A stretch of DNA of 64,000 nt from Couchioplanes azureus (GTDB taxonomy: Bacteria > Actinomycetota > Actinomycetes > Mycobacteriales > Micromonosporaceae): assembly GCF_014648355.1 (NCBI RefSeq), contig NZ_BMQY01000002.1:845632-909631 (forward strand). The letters are read 5' to 3'. Made by a program: the position numbers and the translations under genes. Under the pieces are notes generated by a model, which saw only the letters and a program-made list of their open reading frames with translations, ran no database searches and had not been told where the DNA came from. Below, piece after piece: positions 44,701-52,624 of this stretch (positions are counted from its first letter, which is position 1; each line of letters opens with the position of its first letter).

Positions 44701-46227
44701 GAGGTGGCCGAGCCGGGTACCGAGGTGGCGGAACCGGTCACGGAGGTGGCCGAGCCAGTCGCCGAGGTGGCCGAGCCGGGTGCCGAGGTGGCCGGGCCGG
44801 GTGCCGGGGATGGTGGGGCCGGGCGGGTCGAGAGAGCGGTCCGGGCGCCCAGCATGCAGCTGCCCACCGTTTCCGTCGTTCCTCCGCCGGAGCCCGAGGC
44901 CGAGCCCCTGCCTACCCTCGTCGACCCGGAGCAGGTGCTTGCCGCGTACCCGTGGGAGGTCGATCCGGTCACCCTGCGGGAGACCGCCGCCGAGCCGGAC
45001 CGGATGCGGGCCGTGCGGGATCGGCTGACCGACAAGCTGGAGTATGCCGAGCGGGATGCCGTGCGGGCGCGGCTGCTCAGCCTGCGGGCCGTGGTGAGCC
45101 GGGTGCTCGGCGAGTACGGCCGGGCGCTGGCCGACGCGCGGGAGGCGTTGCGGCATGCCGAGGCCACCGGCGAGCTGCCGCGGATCGCGATCGTGCAGGC
45201 CCGGCTCGCCCATGTGCAGCACTGGCGCGGGGACTTCGCCGAGGCGGACCGGCTCTACGAGGAGGCGAACTCCGTCGAGCTGCCCGGGCTGCTGCGGGCC
45301 GAGATGCACGTCAACGCCGGGAAGTGCTGTTACGAGCAGGGGCGCTATCTCGAGGCGTGCAACCATTTCGAGCTGGCGCTGGAGCTGCGGCGGGTCGAGG
45401 ATCCGGAGCTCGTGGCCCGGACGGAGGCCGCGCTGGACGCGGTGATGGCCCGGGTGCAGGAGACCGGGTGGGGGCCCTACCCGCGCTCGCGCGAGGAGAT
45501 CCTGCAGCAGAGCCGTCCGCCGCAGCCGGCTTCGGACCATGAGACCGGGTTGCGCGGGTACGCCGACAGCAACGGCGATCTCGTCGTCCCCGCGGACTAC
45601 GCGCAGGTCCAGCCGTTCAGCGAGGGTGCCGCGTGGGTGCGCCGCCCGGATGCCGAGGCGTGGGAGCTGATCGACGAGACGGGGACGCTGCTGATCGACG
45701 GCGCGTCCGCGTACGTGCGGGTCATGCCCTTCTCCGACGGGCTGGCGTGGGTGTCGCGGGAGCCGGAGGGCGGCTGGTTCGCCGTCGACTGGCACAACCG
45801 GGTGATCGTGCCGGGCGGGTTCGACGACGTGCGGCCGTTCCGGCGGGGCGTGGCGCCGGTGCGCCGGGACGGCTGGGGCGCGCTCGACCGGCACGGGCGG
45901 ATCGTGGTGCCGCCGGCGTACCGGAGTTTCGCCACCGCGCTGACGCCCGCGGGCCGGCAGGTCGACGGGTTCACCGAGGAGGGTCTCGCGGTCGTCGGGG
46001 CGGAGGACCGGTTCGGGGTCGTGGACCGTACGGGCCGGCTGCTCGTGCCGCCGGTGCACGCGCGGGTGCTGATCCACCCGTCCGCGTACGTGATCGGTGA
46101 CCCGCAGGGCCGGTGGGGTGCCCTCGACCGGCAGGGTGAGCCGCTCGTCGACGTGGTGCACCCGGAGCCCGCGGACGTCGTCCGGGAGATCGACCGGCTG
46201 CACCCGGACGCCAGGCCGGTCCTGTAG
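41725..46227 (+). CDS. Giant Pro/Ala/Glu-rich protein with TPR-like and WG-repeat C-terminus
   Basis: 1500 residues from ATG 41725; no signal peptide or membrane helix, so probably cytoplasmic. Residues ~1-75 are a distinct folded N-terminus (EPAWVYEITWEWQPLPGQ). Residues ~75-1090 are disordered and built of tandem arrays: NGP(H/V)-type, RSDAPH (12 x 18 bp), EPAAPETAEPVTAAP (5 x 45 bp) and EVAEPVT heptads (10 x 21 bp). Residues ~1110-1240 are TPR-like helices (EYGRALADAREALRHAEA; AEMHVNAGKCCYEQGRYLEA). Residues ~1275-1485 hold at least five WG repeats (GWGALDRHGRIVVPPAY; RWGALDRQGEPLVDV). WG and TPR modules bind proteins; function is unknown. Confidence 0.85.
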   Translation: MNGWSSHVGAGGWDDEPAWVYEITWEWQPLPGQRYPGDPGRRRAVHHPVYDAAAAAEAAASWDADFRAIAQASGPPVSEPGRPAPDHPVSPPRPPGGWSGRPGTPGPPISPAGSHPVSPAASHPVSPAGGRPTSAPPGRPVSPAAGRATVGRPPQPPPSWTAPPDQPAATQQPSWTAPPEQPAAPQQPSWNRPMPLPERLLDPDRRPDPRRGGPYGPVPNGPVPNGPHGPVQNGPVQNGPVQNGPHGPGQNGPHGPGQNGPHAAGQPPRPYPGTRPPAPDATPRAPRQDAPRPGAPYGPYGPEPSRASDAPFGPGRPQGPAAPHGPGTGRGPGDVYGPNTSHRAGASSGMGALHGAGATQGSDPSHRSDAPHRSDAPHRSDAPHRSDAPHRSDAPHRSDAPHRSDAPHRSDAPHRSDAPYGSDAPYGSDAPYGEPRFAGPRPEPRSAKPYGDPRPAAPYAAPHGVPQPGAVYPPRPETRAYPQPAPDRSELPAPHRPDLPAPHRPNLPAPHRPDLPAPHRPDLPAANRSDVVDARRPDVDMRQSAPRRGMHNAEPPTDPRFPAPLQARQDVETPRQAWYPPETTQQLSAPPSEHTAAAPNPWAPPPVPAVPAPPVFVAPEPAASRAAEPAPTAPEPAAPETAEPVTAAPEPAAPETAEPVTAAPEPAAPETAEPVTAAPEPAAPETAEPVTAAPEPAAPETAEPVTAAPEPGVAEAVEPVPAAEPAAPEAAEPVPAAEPAAPEAAEPVAVTPERATSEAAETGAEEDGRGLGWLLSLSGLGAVSPVPVSPAPEVAADASQDTPISGAPVSAAPVSSAPTSGAPGKSDWFSSSPETADEGEKVVEAPHEPVQAADEPAQLADEATETSDAPADVTSEPADEPADEPADVADEPADAAAEPAAASDDQASAADTADDLAAADTEAPVQEPAETPTEPHAEETGEERAEAPAQELAEAQAEVPEPVAEVAEPVAEVAEPVTEVAEPGTEVAEPVTEVAEPGTEVAEPVTEVAEPVAEVAEPGAEVAGPGAGDGGAGRVERAVRAPSMQLPTVSVVPPPEPEAEPLPTLVDPEQVLAAYPWEVDPVTLRETAAEPDRMRAVRDRLTDKLEYAERDAVRARLLSLRAVVSRVLGEYGRALADAREALRHAEATGELPRIAIVQARLAHVQHWRGDFAEADRLYEEANSVELPGLLRAEMHVNAGKCCYEQGRYLEACNHFELALELRRVEDPELVARTEAALDAVMARVQETGWGPYPRSREEILQQSRPPQPASDHETGLRGYADSNGDLVVPADYAQVQPFSEGAAWVRRPDAEAWELIDETGTLLIDGASAYVRVMPFSDGLAWVSREPEGGWFAVDWHNRVIVPGGFDDVRPFRRGVAPVRRDGWGALDRHGRIVVPPAYRSFATALTPAGRQVDGFTEEGLAVVGAEDRFGVVDRTGRLLVPPVHARVLIHPSAYVIGDPQGRWGALDRQGEPLVDVVHPEPADVVREIDRLHPDARPVL
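42373..42510 (+). repeat. NGPHG/NGPVQ coding repeats
   Basis: Short 15-30-bp units built on AACGGCCCTGTCCAG and AACGGTCCGCACGGC encode Asn-Gly-Pro repeats in the WG-repeat protein. All unit lengths keep the frame. Confidence 0.75.
42805..43020 (+). repeat. Twelve 18-bp units encoding RSDAPH/GSDAPY
   Basis: Twelve consecutive 18-bp units, the core being CGCTCCGATGCGCCCCAC, repeat without spacers. The central units are identical at DNA level, suggesting recent slippage or unequal exchange; the edges (DPSH and DAPY forms) have diverged. The frame is kept. Confidence 0.95.
43627..43851 (+). repeat. Five 45-bp units encoding EPAAPETAEPVTAAP
   Basis: Five nearly identical 45-bp units in tandem, followed by diverged copies (EPVPAAEPAAPEA type) to about 43970. 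The array keeps the frame of the WG-repeat gene. Confidence 0.93.
44596..44805 (+). repeat. Ten 21-bp units encoding EVAEPVT heptads
   Basis: Ten 21-bp units, each a seven-residue EVAEP-(V/G)-(A/T) repeat, alternate between V-T and G-T forms, which suggests that a 42-bp double unit was amplified. Frame is kept. Confidence 0.92.
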
Positions 46228-46285
46228 GCGACATGCGCAGCGAGCGCCCGGCCGGTCCGGCGCGCGACGGGTAACGTCGGCGGAC

Positions 46286-47284
46286 ATGGAGTTCCGTCAT
46301 CTCGGCCGTTCCGGGCTGCTGGTCAGCGAGATCGCGTACGGGAACTGGATCACCCACGGTTCCCAGGTGGAGGAGGACGCCGCCGCGGCGTGCGTCCGGG
46401 CCGCGCTCGACGTGGGGATCACCACGTTCGACACCGCGGACGCGTACGCCGGCACCCGCGCCGAGGAGGTCCTGGGCCGGGCGCTGAAGGGCGAACGCCG
46501 CGACGGCCTGGAGATCTTCACCAAGGTCTTCTGGCCGACCGGGCCGGGCCCCAACGACCGCAGCCTGTCCCGCAAGCACCTGATGGCGTCGATCGACGGT
46601 TCGCTGCGCCGGCTGCAGGTGGACCACGTCGACCTGTACCAGGCGCACCGCTACGACAACTCGACGCCGCTCGAGGAGACGATGGAGGCCTTCGCCGACA
46701 TCGTGCACTCCGGCAAGGCGCTCTACATCGGCGTCTCGGAGTGGACCGCGGCGCAGATCCGGGCGGGCGCGGAGCTGGCGCGGGAGCTCAAGTTCCGGCT
46801 CGTCGCCAACCAGCCGCAGTATTCGATGCTGTGGCGGGTGATCGAGGCCGAGGTCGTGCCGGCGTGCGAGGAACTGGGCCTGGGCCAGGTGGTCTGGTCG
46901 CCCATCGCGCAGGGGGTGCTCACCGGCAAGTACGAGCCGGGCAAGCCGCCGCCGGCCGGTTCGCGGGCCACGGACGACAAGTCGGGCGCCGACTTCATCA
47001 AGCGCCTGATGACCGACGAGGTGCTCGGCACGGTGCAGCGGCTGCGCCCGCTCGCGGAGCAGGCCGGGCTGTCGATGGCGCAGCTGGCGGTCGCCTGGGT
47101 GCTGCAGAACCCGAACGTCTCCTCGGCGATCATCGGCGCGTCGCGTCCGGAGCAGGTCCGCGACAACGCGCAGGCCTCCGGGGTACGCCTCGGCGCGGAC
47201 CTGATGGCGGCGATCGACGAGGTCGTCGGCGGCGTCGCCGAGCGGGACCCGGCGCTGACGGTCAGCCCGGCCCGCCGCCCCTGA
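46286..47284 (+). CDS. Aldo/keto reductase (potassium-channel beta-subunit-like)
   Basis: 332 residues from ATG 46286 (MEFRHLGRSGLLVSEIAYG). The AKR fold is clear: catalytic Asp-Tyr in FDTADAYAGTRAEEVLGRAL, Lys in EIFTKVFWP, His in DLYQAHRYDNSTP, and the NADPH-site SAIIGASRPEQVRDN. The sequence resembles the KCAB/YghZ-type clade. Physiological carbonyl substrate unknown. Placed after the WG-repeat gene, converging on the site-2 protease. Confidence 0.92.
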   Translation: MEFRHLGRSGLLVSEIAYGNWITHGSQVEEDAAAACVRAALDVGITTFDTADAYAGTRAEEVLGRALKGERRDGLEIFTKVFWPTGPGPNDRSLSRKHLMASIDGSLRRLQVDHVDLYQAHRYDNSTPLEETMEAFADIVHSGKALYIGVSEWTAAQIRAGAELARELKFRLVANQPQYSMLWRVIEAEVVPACEELGLGQVVWSPIAQGVLTGKYEPGKPPPAGSRATDDKSGADFIKRLMTDEVLGTVQRLRPLAEQAGLSMAQLAVAWVLQNPNVSSAIIGASRPEQVRDNAQASGVRLGADLMAAIDEVVGGVAERDPALTVSPARRP

Positions 47285-47326
47285 AGGGCGCGGCGGCGCG
47301 GAAGGCGGCTCCCCCGCGAGCCCGGG

Positions 47327-48160
47327 TCAGGAGCCGAACTCGGACCAGAAGCGCATGAACTCGAGGCCGTACCGGCCGATCTCCGGCACGCCGATCGCGG
47401 CGCCCGCCCAGTCGACCGCCGCGAAGAACCACCGGTTGATCTGCGGCTGCCAGAGCAGGGCGAACAGCAGGATGAAGCCGTACGGGGCGAACAGGTCGTA
47501 GGTCCGCCGGTAGGCCGGGCTCAGCCAGGGCTGCAGGATGTTGCCGCCGTCCAGGCCGGGCACCGGCAGCAGGTTGAGCAGGCTCGCGGTCACCTGGAGG
47601 AAGGCGAGCGCGCCCAGGGCGAGCCAGAAGGCGCCGTGCTCGCCGACCACCACGATCTCGCCGGACACGTCCCGGGCCAACCCCAGGTCGTCGCCCGCCC
47701 CGAAGGCGAACGGCGCGGCGAGCACCAGGGCGAACAGCACGTTGGTCGCCGGCCCGGCGGCGCTGATCAGTGTCTCCTTGAACTTGTTGCGCACGTGCGC
47801 GTGGTCCACCCACACCGCGCCGCCGGGCAGGCCGATGCCGCCGAGCAGGACGGCGACGATCGGCAGCACGATCGACAGCAGGGGATGGGTGTACTTCAGC
47901 GGGTCGAGCCGAAGGTAGCCGCGGTCGGCGACGCCCCGGTCGCCGGAGAAGTAGGCGACCAGGGCGTGCGCGTACTCGTGCAGGCAGAGCGACAGGACCC
48001 AGCCGGAGAGGACCAGCAGGAAGACGTCGACGCGGACGTTGCCGTACCCGGTCCAGGTCATCCAGCCGCTGACCCCGGCGAGCGCGAGGATGCCGACGAA
48101 GACGGGGCTCGGCACGAACGCGCTGCGCGGCGCCCCGCGGCTGACCTGGAAGCTGCTCAC
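47327..48160 (-). CDS. Site-2-type M50 membrane metalloprotease
   Basis: 277 residues from a GTG overlapping the upstream stop (GTGA). The zinc motif HEYAH lies within the second membrane helix (VLSLCLHEYAHALVAYFSGD) and the third zinc ligand Asp in LLPVPGLDGGNILQPWL. About six helices; no PDZ domain. Family members cut membrane-anchored regulators such as anti-sigma factors, but no anti-sigma gene is adjacent. Translation-coupled to a 65-residue protein. Confidence 0.9.
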   Translation of the reverse strand: MSSFQVSRGAPRSAFVPSPVFVGILALAGVSGWMTWTGYGNVRVDVFLLVLSGWVLSLCLHEYAHALVAYFSGDRGVADRGYLRLDPLKYTHPLLSIVLPIVAVLLGGIGLPGGAVWVDHAHVRNKFKETLISAAGPATNVLFALVLAAPFAFGAGDDLGLARDVSGEIVVVGEHGAFWLALGALAFLQVTASLLNLLPVPGLDGGNILQPWLSPAYRRTYDLFAPYGFILLFALLWQPQINRWFFAAVDWAGAAIGVPEIGRYGLEFMRFWSEFGS

Positions 48161-48354
48161 TCGGCCGGCAGCAGACTCATCGTGTAGTCCACCCGGTCGT
48201 CCTCGACCAGGGTGACCTGGGCGACCCCGCCGGCGCCCAGCTCACGCCACGCCTGGCCGATCCAGGACTCCGCGTCGGCCTGGCTGCTGAACGTCTCGGC
48301 CGGGCCGTCGACCGGCTGCCCGTCGACGCCCTCGTACCGCCAACTCCACGCCAT
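48157..48354 (-). CDS. 65-residue conserved hypothetical protein coupled to the M50 protease
   Basis: MAWSWRYEGVDGQPVDGPAE start (ATG 48354), then SSQADAESWIGQAWRELG and LVEDDRVDYTMSLLP: a small soluble alpha/beta fold. It overlaps the protease start by four bases, so the two are made together. Similar small proteins are recalled in other actinomycetes. Function unknown; a substrate-adaptor or accessory role is speculation. Confidence 0.8.
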   Translation of the reverse strand: MAWSWRYEGVDGQPVDGPAETFSSQADAESWIGQAWRELGAGGVAQVTLVEDDRVDYTMSLLPAE

Positions 48355-48493
48355 CGGCGTCGCCCTCCTCGATGTCGGACACTGCTTGCGTCCCACCCTA
48401 CGGTGTGCGCGCCGCTCCGCTGTGTCAGGTGGTGCCGGCGCGGAGGCCGGGTCGGCCCGCATGATCGCCGGGCGCGGATCTAAGGTACGGGGC

Positions 48494-50443
48494 ATGTCTG
48501 CTGACGGGTGGAGTTCGGTCCTGGTGCTCGGCGGGATCCGGTCGGGGAAGTCCGCATTCGCCGAGTCCCTGGTGGCCGGCGCGCCCTCGGTGCGGTACGT
48601 CGCGACCGCGGCCGGCGGCGAGGACGATCCGGAGTGGCGCGGGCGCATCGAGGCGCACCAGCGGCGGCGCCCCCAGTCCTGGACCACCGAGGAGACCGGC
48701 GCCGACCCAACCCGCCTCGCCGAGCTGCTCACCGCGGCGAAGCCCGGCGAGACGCTGCTGGTCGACGACCTCGGCGGCTGGGTGACCGCGCTGCTCGACC
48801 CGGCCCGGCAGCCGAACGACGACGTCGCGACGGTGGTGGCGCTGGCCGAGGCGGTGCGCGCCTGCCCGGCCCGGGTGGTCGTGGTCAGCCCCGAGGTCGG
48901 CCTGTCGCTGGTCCCGGCGACGGCGGTGGGCCGCGCGTTCGCCGACGCCCTGGGTACGGCGAACCAGGCCCTCGCCGACGCGTGCGACCGCGTGGCGTTC
49001 GTGGTGGCGGGCCGCCCCACCTGGCTGAAGTCGGCCGCCGGCGAGCCCGGCATCGTCACCGACGTCCAGGCCGAGGACGCCACGGCGGACCAGGAGGCGA
49101 CGGCGGCCGCCGCCCGGGCGTCGGTCACCGCGCCGAACGCGCCGACCGCATCGCCCACCGCGCCGACCGCATCGGCCACCGCGCCGACCGCATCGGCCAC
49201 CGCGCCGACCGCATCGGCCACCGCGCCGACCGCATCGGCCACCGCGCCGACCGCATCGGCCACCGCGCCGGCGGCGGAGGTCCGGGCGACGGCGGTGACG
49301 GCGGCGACGGCGGCGCTCCCGCTGACCCAGGAGGCGCCGCGGGAGCCGCGGGCGGCGGACGAGGCCGACCTGGCCGGGGTGGTGATCGAGCCGGGCATGG
49401 ATCTGCCGCTGCCCGACGGCGACGCCGGCCCCGACGCCCGCGACCGCCTGGACCGCCTGGACATCCCCGGCGCCGGGATCGGCGTCCTGCTCGAGGCCGT
49501 CGAGTTCGCCGCCGCGACCCAGGGCACCGCGACCCCGCGTCCGTGGGGCCCGGTCCGCGTGCTGCTGCTCGACGGCCGGCACGGCGGCGGGGCGGCGGCC
49601 GGGACCGACCCGGGCGACGCCGACCGGCGGGCCGCGCAGGCCGAGGCGGGCGAGGGGGCGCTGGCCCGGCTCGCCGCCACCGCGGACGCCGACATCGCCG
49701 TGGTACGGGTGCCGCCCTCCGGGGCGATGGAGGACGGCCCCGTGCTCGACGAGGCCGCCGTGGACGCGGCGCTGCGCGACGGCTGGGACCTCGCCGGTGC
49801 GGCCGCCACGGCCGGGCGCGAGGCGCTGGTCATCGGCGCGTGCGGCACGGGCGCGGAGGCCGCCGCCACCGCGGTCGTGGCCGCGATCACCGGCGTCGAG
49901 CCGGTCGCGTTGCTCCCCCGCGTGCTGGCGCCCGGTGCCCGCTACGACGACGAGGCCTGGATGCGGCGCTGCGCCGCCGTCCGCGACGCGATGCACCGGA
50001 TCCACCAGCAGTCGCGCGGCGCGAAGGACATGCTGGCGCAGCTCGGCGGCGCGGACATCGCCGTGGCCACCGGCGCGCTGCTCGGCGCGGCCGCCCGGCG
50101 CATGCCGGTGCTGGTCGACGGCCCGGTCGGCATCGCGGCCGGCCTGGTGGCGCGGGACCTGGCCGCGCAGAGCCGGCATTGGTGCCTGCTCGTCGACGCG
50201 GGGACCGACCAGCTCGTCCGGCAGGGCGCGGACGTGCTCGGCCTGACCCCGGTCCTCCAGCTCGGCCTGGACCTGGGCGAGGGCGCCAACGCCCTGGCCG
50301 CCCTGCCGCTGCTGCGCGCGGCGATCGCCCTCGCGGGCGCCCTGCCGGTGCACCCGGCGCTGCTGAGCGCGCCCGGCGACGCCGGCCTGGGCGCCGACGT
50401 CGAGGACGGCCCGCACGAGGGCGAGTACGAGCCCGGTGCGTGA
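48494..50443 (+). CDS. Fusion of CobU (adenosylcobinamide kinase/GTP transferase) with a divergent CobT domain
   Basis: 649 residues from ATG 48494. Residues ~5-195 are CobU: Walker A VLVLGGIRSGKSAFAESL, RYVATA, and LLVDDLGGWVTALL. Residues ~200-290 are a disordered Thr/Ala/Pro linker with six 21-bp repeats (TASATAP). Residues ~300-640 align with CobT but with changed motifs: the loading loop LTKPxGSLGRLE reads LDIPGAGIGVLLE, the AGDHGV reads LDGRHGG, and GNTT is absent (IGACGTGAEAAAT). GEG near the end is kept. It precedes cobS, with which its stop overlaps. Confidence 0.85.
   Translation: MSADGWSSVLVLGGIRSGKSAFAESLVAGAPSVRYVATAAGGEDDPEWRGRIEAHQRRRPQSWTTEETGADPTRLAELLTAAKPGETLLVDDLGGWVTALLDPARQPNDDVATVVALAEAVRACPARVVVVSPEVGLSLVPATAVGRAFADALGTANQALADACDRVAFVVAGRPTWLKSAAGEPGIVTDVQAEDATADQEATAAAARASVTAPNAPTASPTAPTASATAPTASATAPTASATAPTASATAPTASATAPAAEVRATAVTAATAALPLTQEAPREPRAADEADLAGVVIEPGMDLPLPDGDAGPDARDRLDRLDIPGAGIGVLLEAVEFAAATQGTATPRPWGPVRVLLLDGRHGGGAAAGTDPGDADRRAAQAEAGEGALARLAATADADIAVVRVPPSGAMEDGPVLDEAAVDAALRDGWDLAGAAATAGREALVIGACGTGAEAAATAVVAAITGVEPVALLPRVLAPGARYDDEAWMRRCAAVRDAMHRIHQQSRGAKDMLAQLGGADIAVATGALLGAAARRMPVLVDGPVGIAAGLVARDLAAQSRHWCLLVDAGTDQLVRQGADVLGLTPVLQLGLDLGEGANALAALPLLRAAIALAGALPVHPALLSAPGDAGLGADVEDGPHEGEYEPGA
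49145..49270 (+). repeat. Six 21-bp units encoding TASATAP in the CobU-CobT linker
   Basis: Six tandem copies of ACCGCATCGGCCACCGCGCC plus G, the first one altered (TASPTAP). They keep the frame and lengthen the interdomain linker. Confidence 0.9.
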
Positions 50444-51266
50444 CGGGCTCCGCCTGGCCCTGACCACCCTGACCGTCCTGCCGGTCAAGCCGGGACGCAT
50501 CGACCGCCGGTCCGCGGCCGTGGCGATGGGCCTCGCCCCGCTGGTCGGCGCGCTGCTCGGGCTCGCGCTGGCCGGGGTGCACGCCGTGCTGCCGGCCGGC
50601 CTGCTCGGCGCCGCCCTCACGGTGGCGGCCGGCGTCCTGCTGACCCGCGGACTGCACCTGGACGGGCTGGCGGACACGGTCGACGCCCTCGGCTCCTACC
50701 GCTCCGGCGACGCCGCCCTGGAAATCATGAAAAAGCCGGACATCGGCCCGTTCGGCGTCGCGGCCATCGCGCTCACCCTGGTGATCCAGACCGCCGCCGT
50801 CGCCGAAGCCGGAGCCGCGGCTCCGACCGAGGCCGGCGCCGGAGCGGGCGCCTGGGCAGGCGCCGGAGCGGTCGCCTGGGCAGGCGCCGGGTTGGGCGCC
50901 GGAGCGGGTGCCTGGTCGGGCGCCTGGGCGATCGTCGTCGCCTGGGCCACCGGCCGCCTGGGCGTGACCCTGGCCTGCCGCCGCGGCGTCCCGGCGGCCC
51001 GCCCCGGCGGCCTCGGCGCCCTGGTGGCCTCGACCGTCCCCGTCCCGGTGGCGGCGGCACTCACCCTCGCCGTCGCCGCCGCGGCGATCCCCGCGGTGCC
51101 GGGCCGGCCGTGGGCGGGCCCGGCGGTCGTGGCCGGGGTGGTGCTCGCCCTGCTGCTGCTCCTGCGGCACGCCGTCCGGCGCTTCGGCGGCATCACCGGC
51201 GACGTGCTGGGCGCCGCCACCGAACTGGCGACGACTCTGACCCTGGTCGCCCTCGTCCTGACCTGA
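50436..51266 (+). CDS. cobS: Cobalamin synthase CobS
   Basis: 276 residues from GTG 50436, overlapping the fusion gene by 8 bp. Helical membrane protein with the CobS motif RGLHLDGLADTVDALGSYRS and ALEIMKKPDIGPFGVAAI. It joins adenosylcobinamide-GDP with alpha-ribazole (phosphate) at the membrane. A Gly/Ala/Trp-rich insertion (AGAGAWAGAGAVAWAGAG) at residues ~130-165 replaces part of the usual loop. Its alpha-ribazole phosphate partner would come from CobT, which is questionable here. Confidence 0.93.
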   Translation: MRDGLRLALTTLTVLPVKPGRIDRRSAAVAMGLAPLVGALLGLALAGVHAVLPAGLLGAALTVAAGVLLTRGLHLDGLADTVDALGSYRSGDAALEIMKKPDIGPFGVAAIALTLVIQTAAVAEAGAAAPTEAGAGAGAWAGAGAVAWAGAGLGAGAGAWSGAWAIVVAWATGRLGVTLACRRGVPAARPGGLGALVASTVPVPVAAALTLAVAAAAIPAVPGRPWAGPAVVAGVVLALLLLLRHAVRRFGGITGDVLGAATELATTLTLVALVLT

Positions 51267-51375
51267 CCGGCCGGCCGTCGTTCCCGGCCGGCGGCGGCGT
51301 GACCGGGCCGGGACGGCAGCTCGCGCGGCGGGTGCCACGCGAGCCTGCTGGGCCCGTACGGAAAAAAAGCCGGAA

Positions 51376-52479
51376 CTACCGCACCGACGTCTGGACGAAC
51401 GGCGGCTTCACGACCTTCGCCTCCGTCCGCCGTCCCCGGATGTCCACCTCGACCACATCCCCCTCGGCCAGCCCGGCCGACGTGTCCAGCAGCGCCAGCG
51501 CGATGCCGACCTTCTTGGTGGGCGAGAACGTGCCGCTGGTGGTCTCGCCGACGAGCGTGCCGCCGGCGTACACCTGCATGTGGCCGCGCGGGATGCCGCG
51601 GCCCGTCAGCTCCAGGCCGCGCAGCGACCGCCGGGGACCCGCCGCCTTCTCGGCCAGCAGCGCGTCGCGGCCCCAGAACGCCGGCTTCGACCATCCGACC
51701 GCCCAGCCGGAGCGGGCCTGCACCGGGGTGATCTCCAGCGACAGCTCCTGGCCGTGCAGCGGGTAGCCCATCTCCGTGCGCAGCGTGTCGCGCGCGCCGA
51801 GGCCGCACGGGCGCACCCCGGCGGCGACCAGCGCGTCCCACACCCGGGTCGCGTCGTCCCAGGGCACGACCAGCTCGTAGCCGTGCTCACCGGTGTAGCC
51901 GGTGCGGCAGACGATCAGCTCGGCGCGATCGAGGACGGCCGTGGAGAACGACATGTACTCGTGCTCGACCGGCAGGCCCAGCGACTTGACCGTCTCCGCC
52001 GACCGCGGTCCCTGCACGGCGAGGACCGCGTAGTCGCGGTGCTGCCCGGTGACGGTGATGCCGGCCGGCGCGGCCGCGGCCAGGCGGCGGACCACCTCGG
52101 CGGTGTTGGCGGCGTTCGGGATGAGGAAGACCTCGTCCGGGCCGATCAGGTAGGCGATCAGGTCGTCGACCACCCCGCCGGAGGCGTCGTCGCAGCAGAG
52201 CGTGTACTGCGCCTTGCCCGGCGCGATGCGCCCGAGGTCGTTGGTGAGGCACGAGTTGACGAAGTCCGCGGCGCCCGGGCCGGACACCCGCGCCTTGCCG
52301 AGATGCGACACGTCGAAGACGCCGACACCCTCCCGGACGGCGGCGTGCTCGCGCAGGACTCCTCCCCCCGCGTACTCGAGGGGCATCTCCCAGCCGCCGA
52401 AGGCGGCGAACTTGGCGCCCAGAGCGAGGTGACGCTCGTGCAGCGGCGAACGGAGCAGGGGCGTGGTGTCGGTGGACAT
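51376..52479 (-). CDS. gcvT: Aminomethyltransferase (glycine cleavage T protein)
   Basis: 367 residues from ATG 52479 ([20 protein letters not shown]). Folate-binding fold: [37 protein letters not shown], and [18 protein letters not shown]-terminal [20 protein letters not shown]. It transfers the methylene group from aminomethyl-H-protein to tetrahydrofolate. gcvH and gcvP are not adjacent. Its partner H protein is lipoylated, linking it to lipB in the same window. Divergent from pepA by 145 bp. Confidence 0.95.
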   Translation of the reverse strand: MSTDTTPLLRSPLHERHLALGAKFAAFGGWEMPLEYAGGGVLREHAAVREGVGVFDVSHLGKARVSGPGAADFVNSCLTNDLGRIAPGKAQYTLCCDDASGGVVDDLIAYLIGPDEVFLIPNAANTAEVVRRLAAAAPAGITVTGQHRDYAVLAVQGPRSAETVKSLGLPVEHEYMSFSTAVLDRAELIVCRTGYTGEHGYELVVPWDDATRVWDALVAAGVRPCGLGARDTLRTEMGYPLHGQELSLEITPVQARSGWAVGWSKPAFWGRDALLAEKAAGPRRSLRGLELTGRGIPRGHMQVYAGGTLVGETTSGTFSPTKKVGIALALLDTSAGLAEGDVVEVDIRGRRTEAKVVKPPFVQTSVR

Positions 52480-52624
52480 GAGTGGCAACTTACCCGTGAC
52501 CTTGCATGTGGTTAGCATCGGCGGGACAGACCACCGCCGTCCGGTGCGACCCGCGCCGGACGCAGCCATGCCGCCGGAGCCGCCCACGACGGAGCTCCGG
52601 CCCCAGCCGCCGCGGAGAGCCCGA

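Noticed and set aside
41992..46287. A 1431-residue open frame on the minus strand over the WG-repeat gene, with other long frames there (41802-44351 plus, 41792-43564 minus)
   Set aside because: GC-rich tandem repeats leave few stop codons in any frame. The plus-strand reading at 41725 alone contains recognisable TPR and WG motifs; the others are Arg/Pro/Gly low complexity.
48355..48493. A cobalamin riboswitch ahead of the cobU-cobT fusion
   Set aside because: The 139-bp leader shows no recognisable B12 box or the long conserved core expected of the class.
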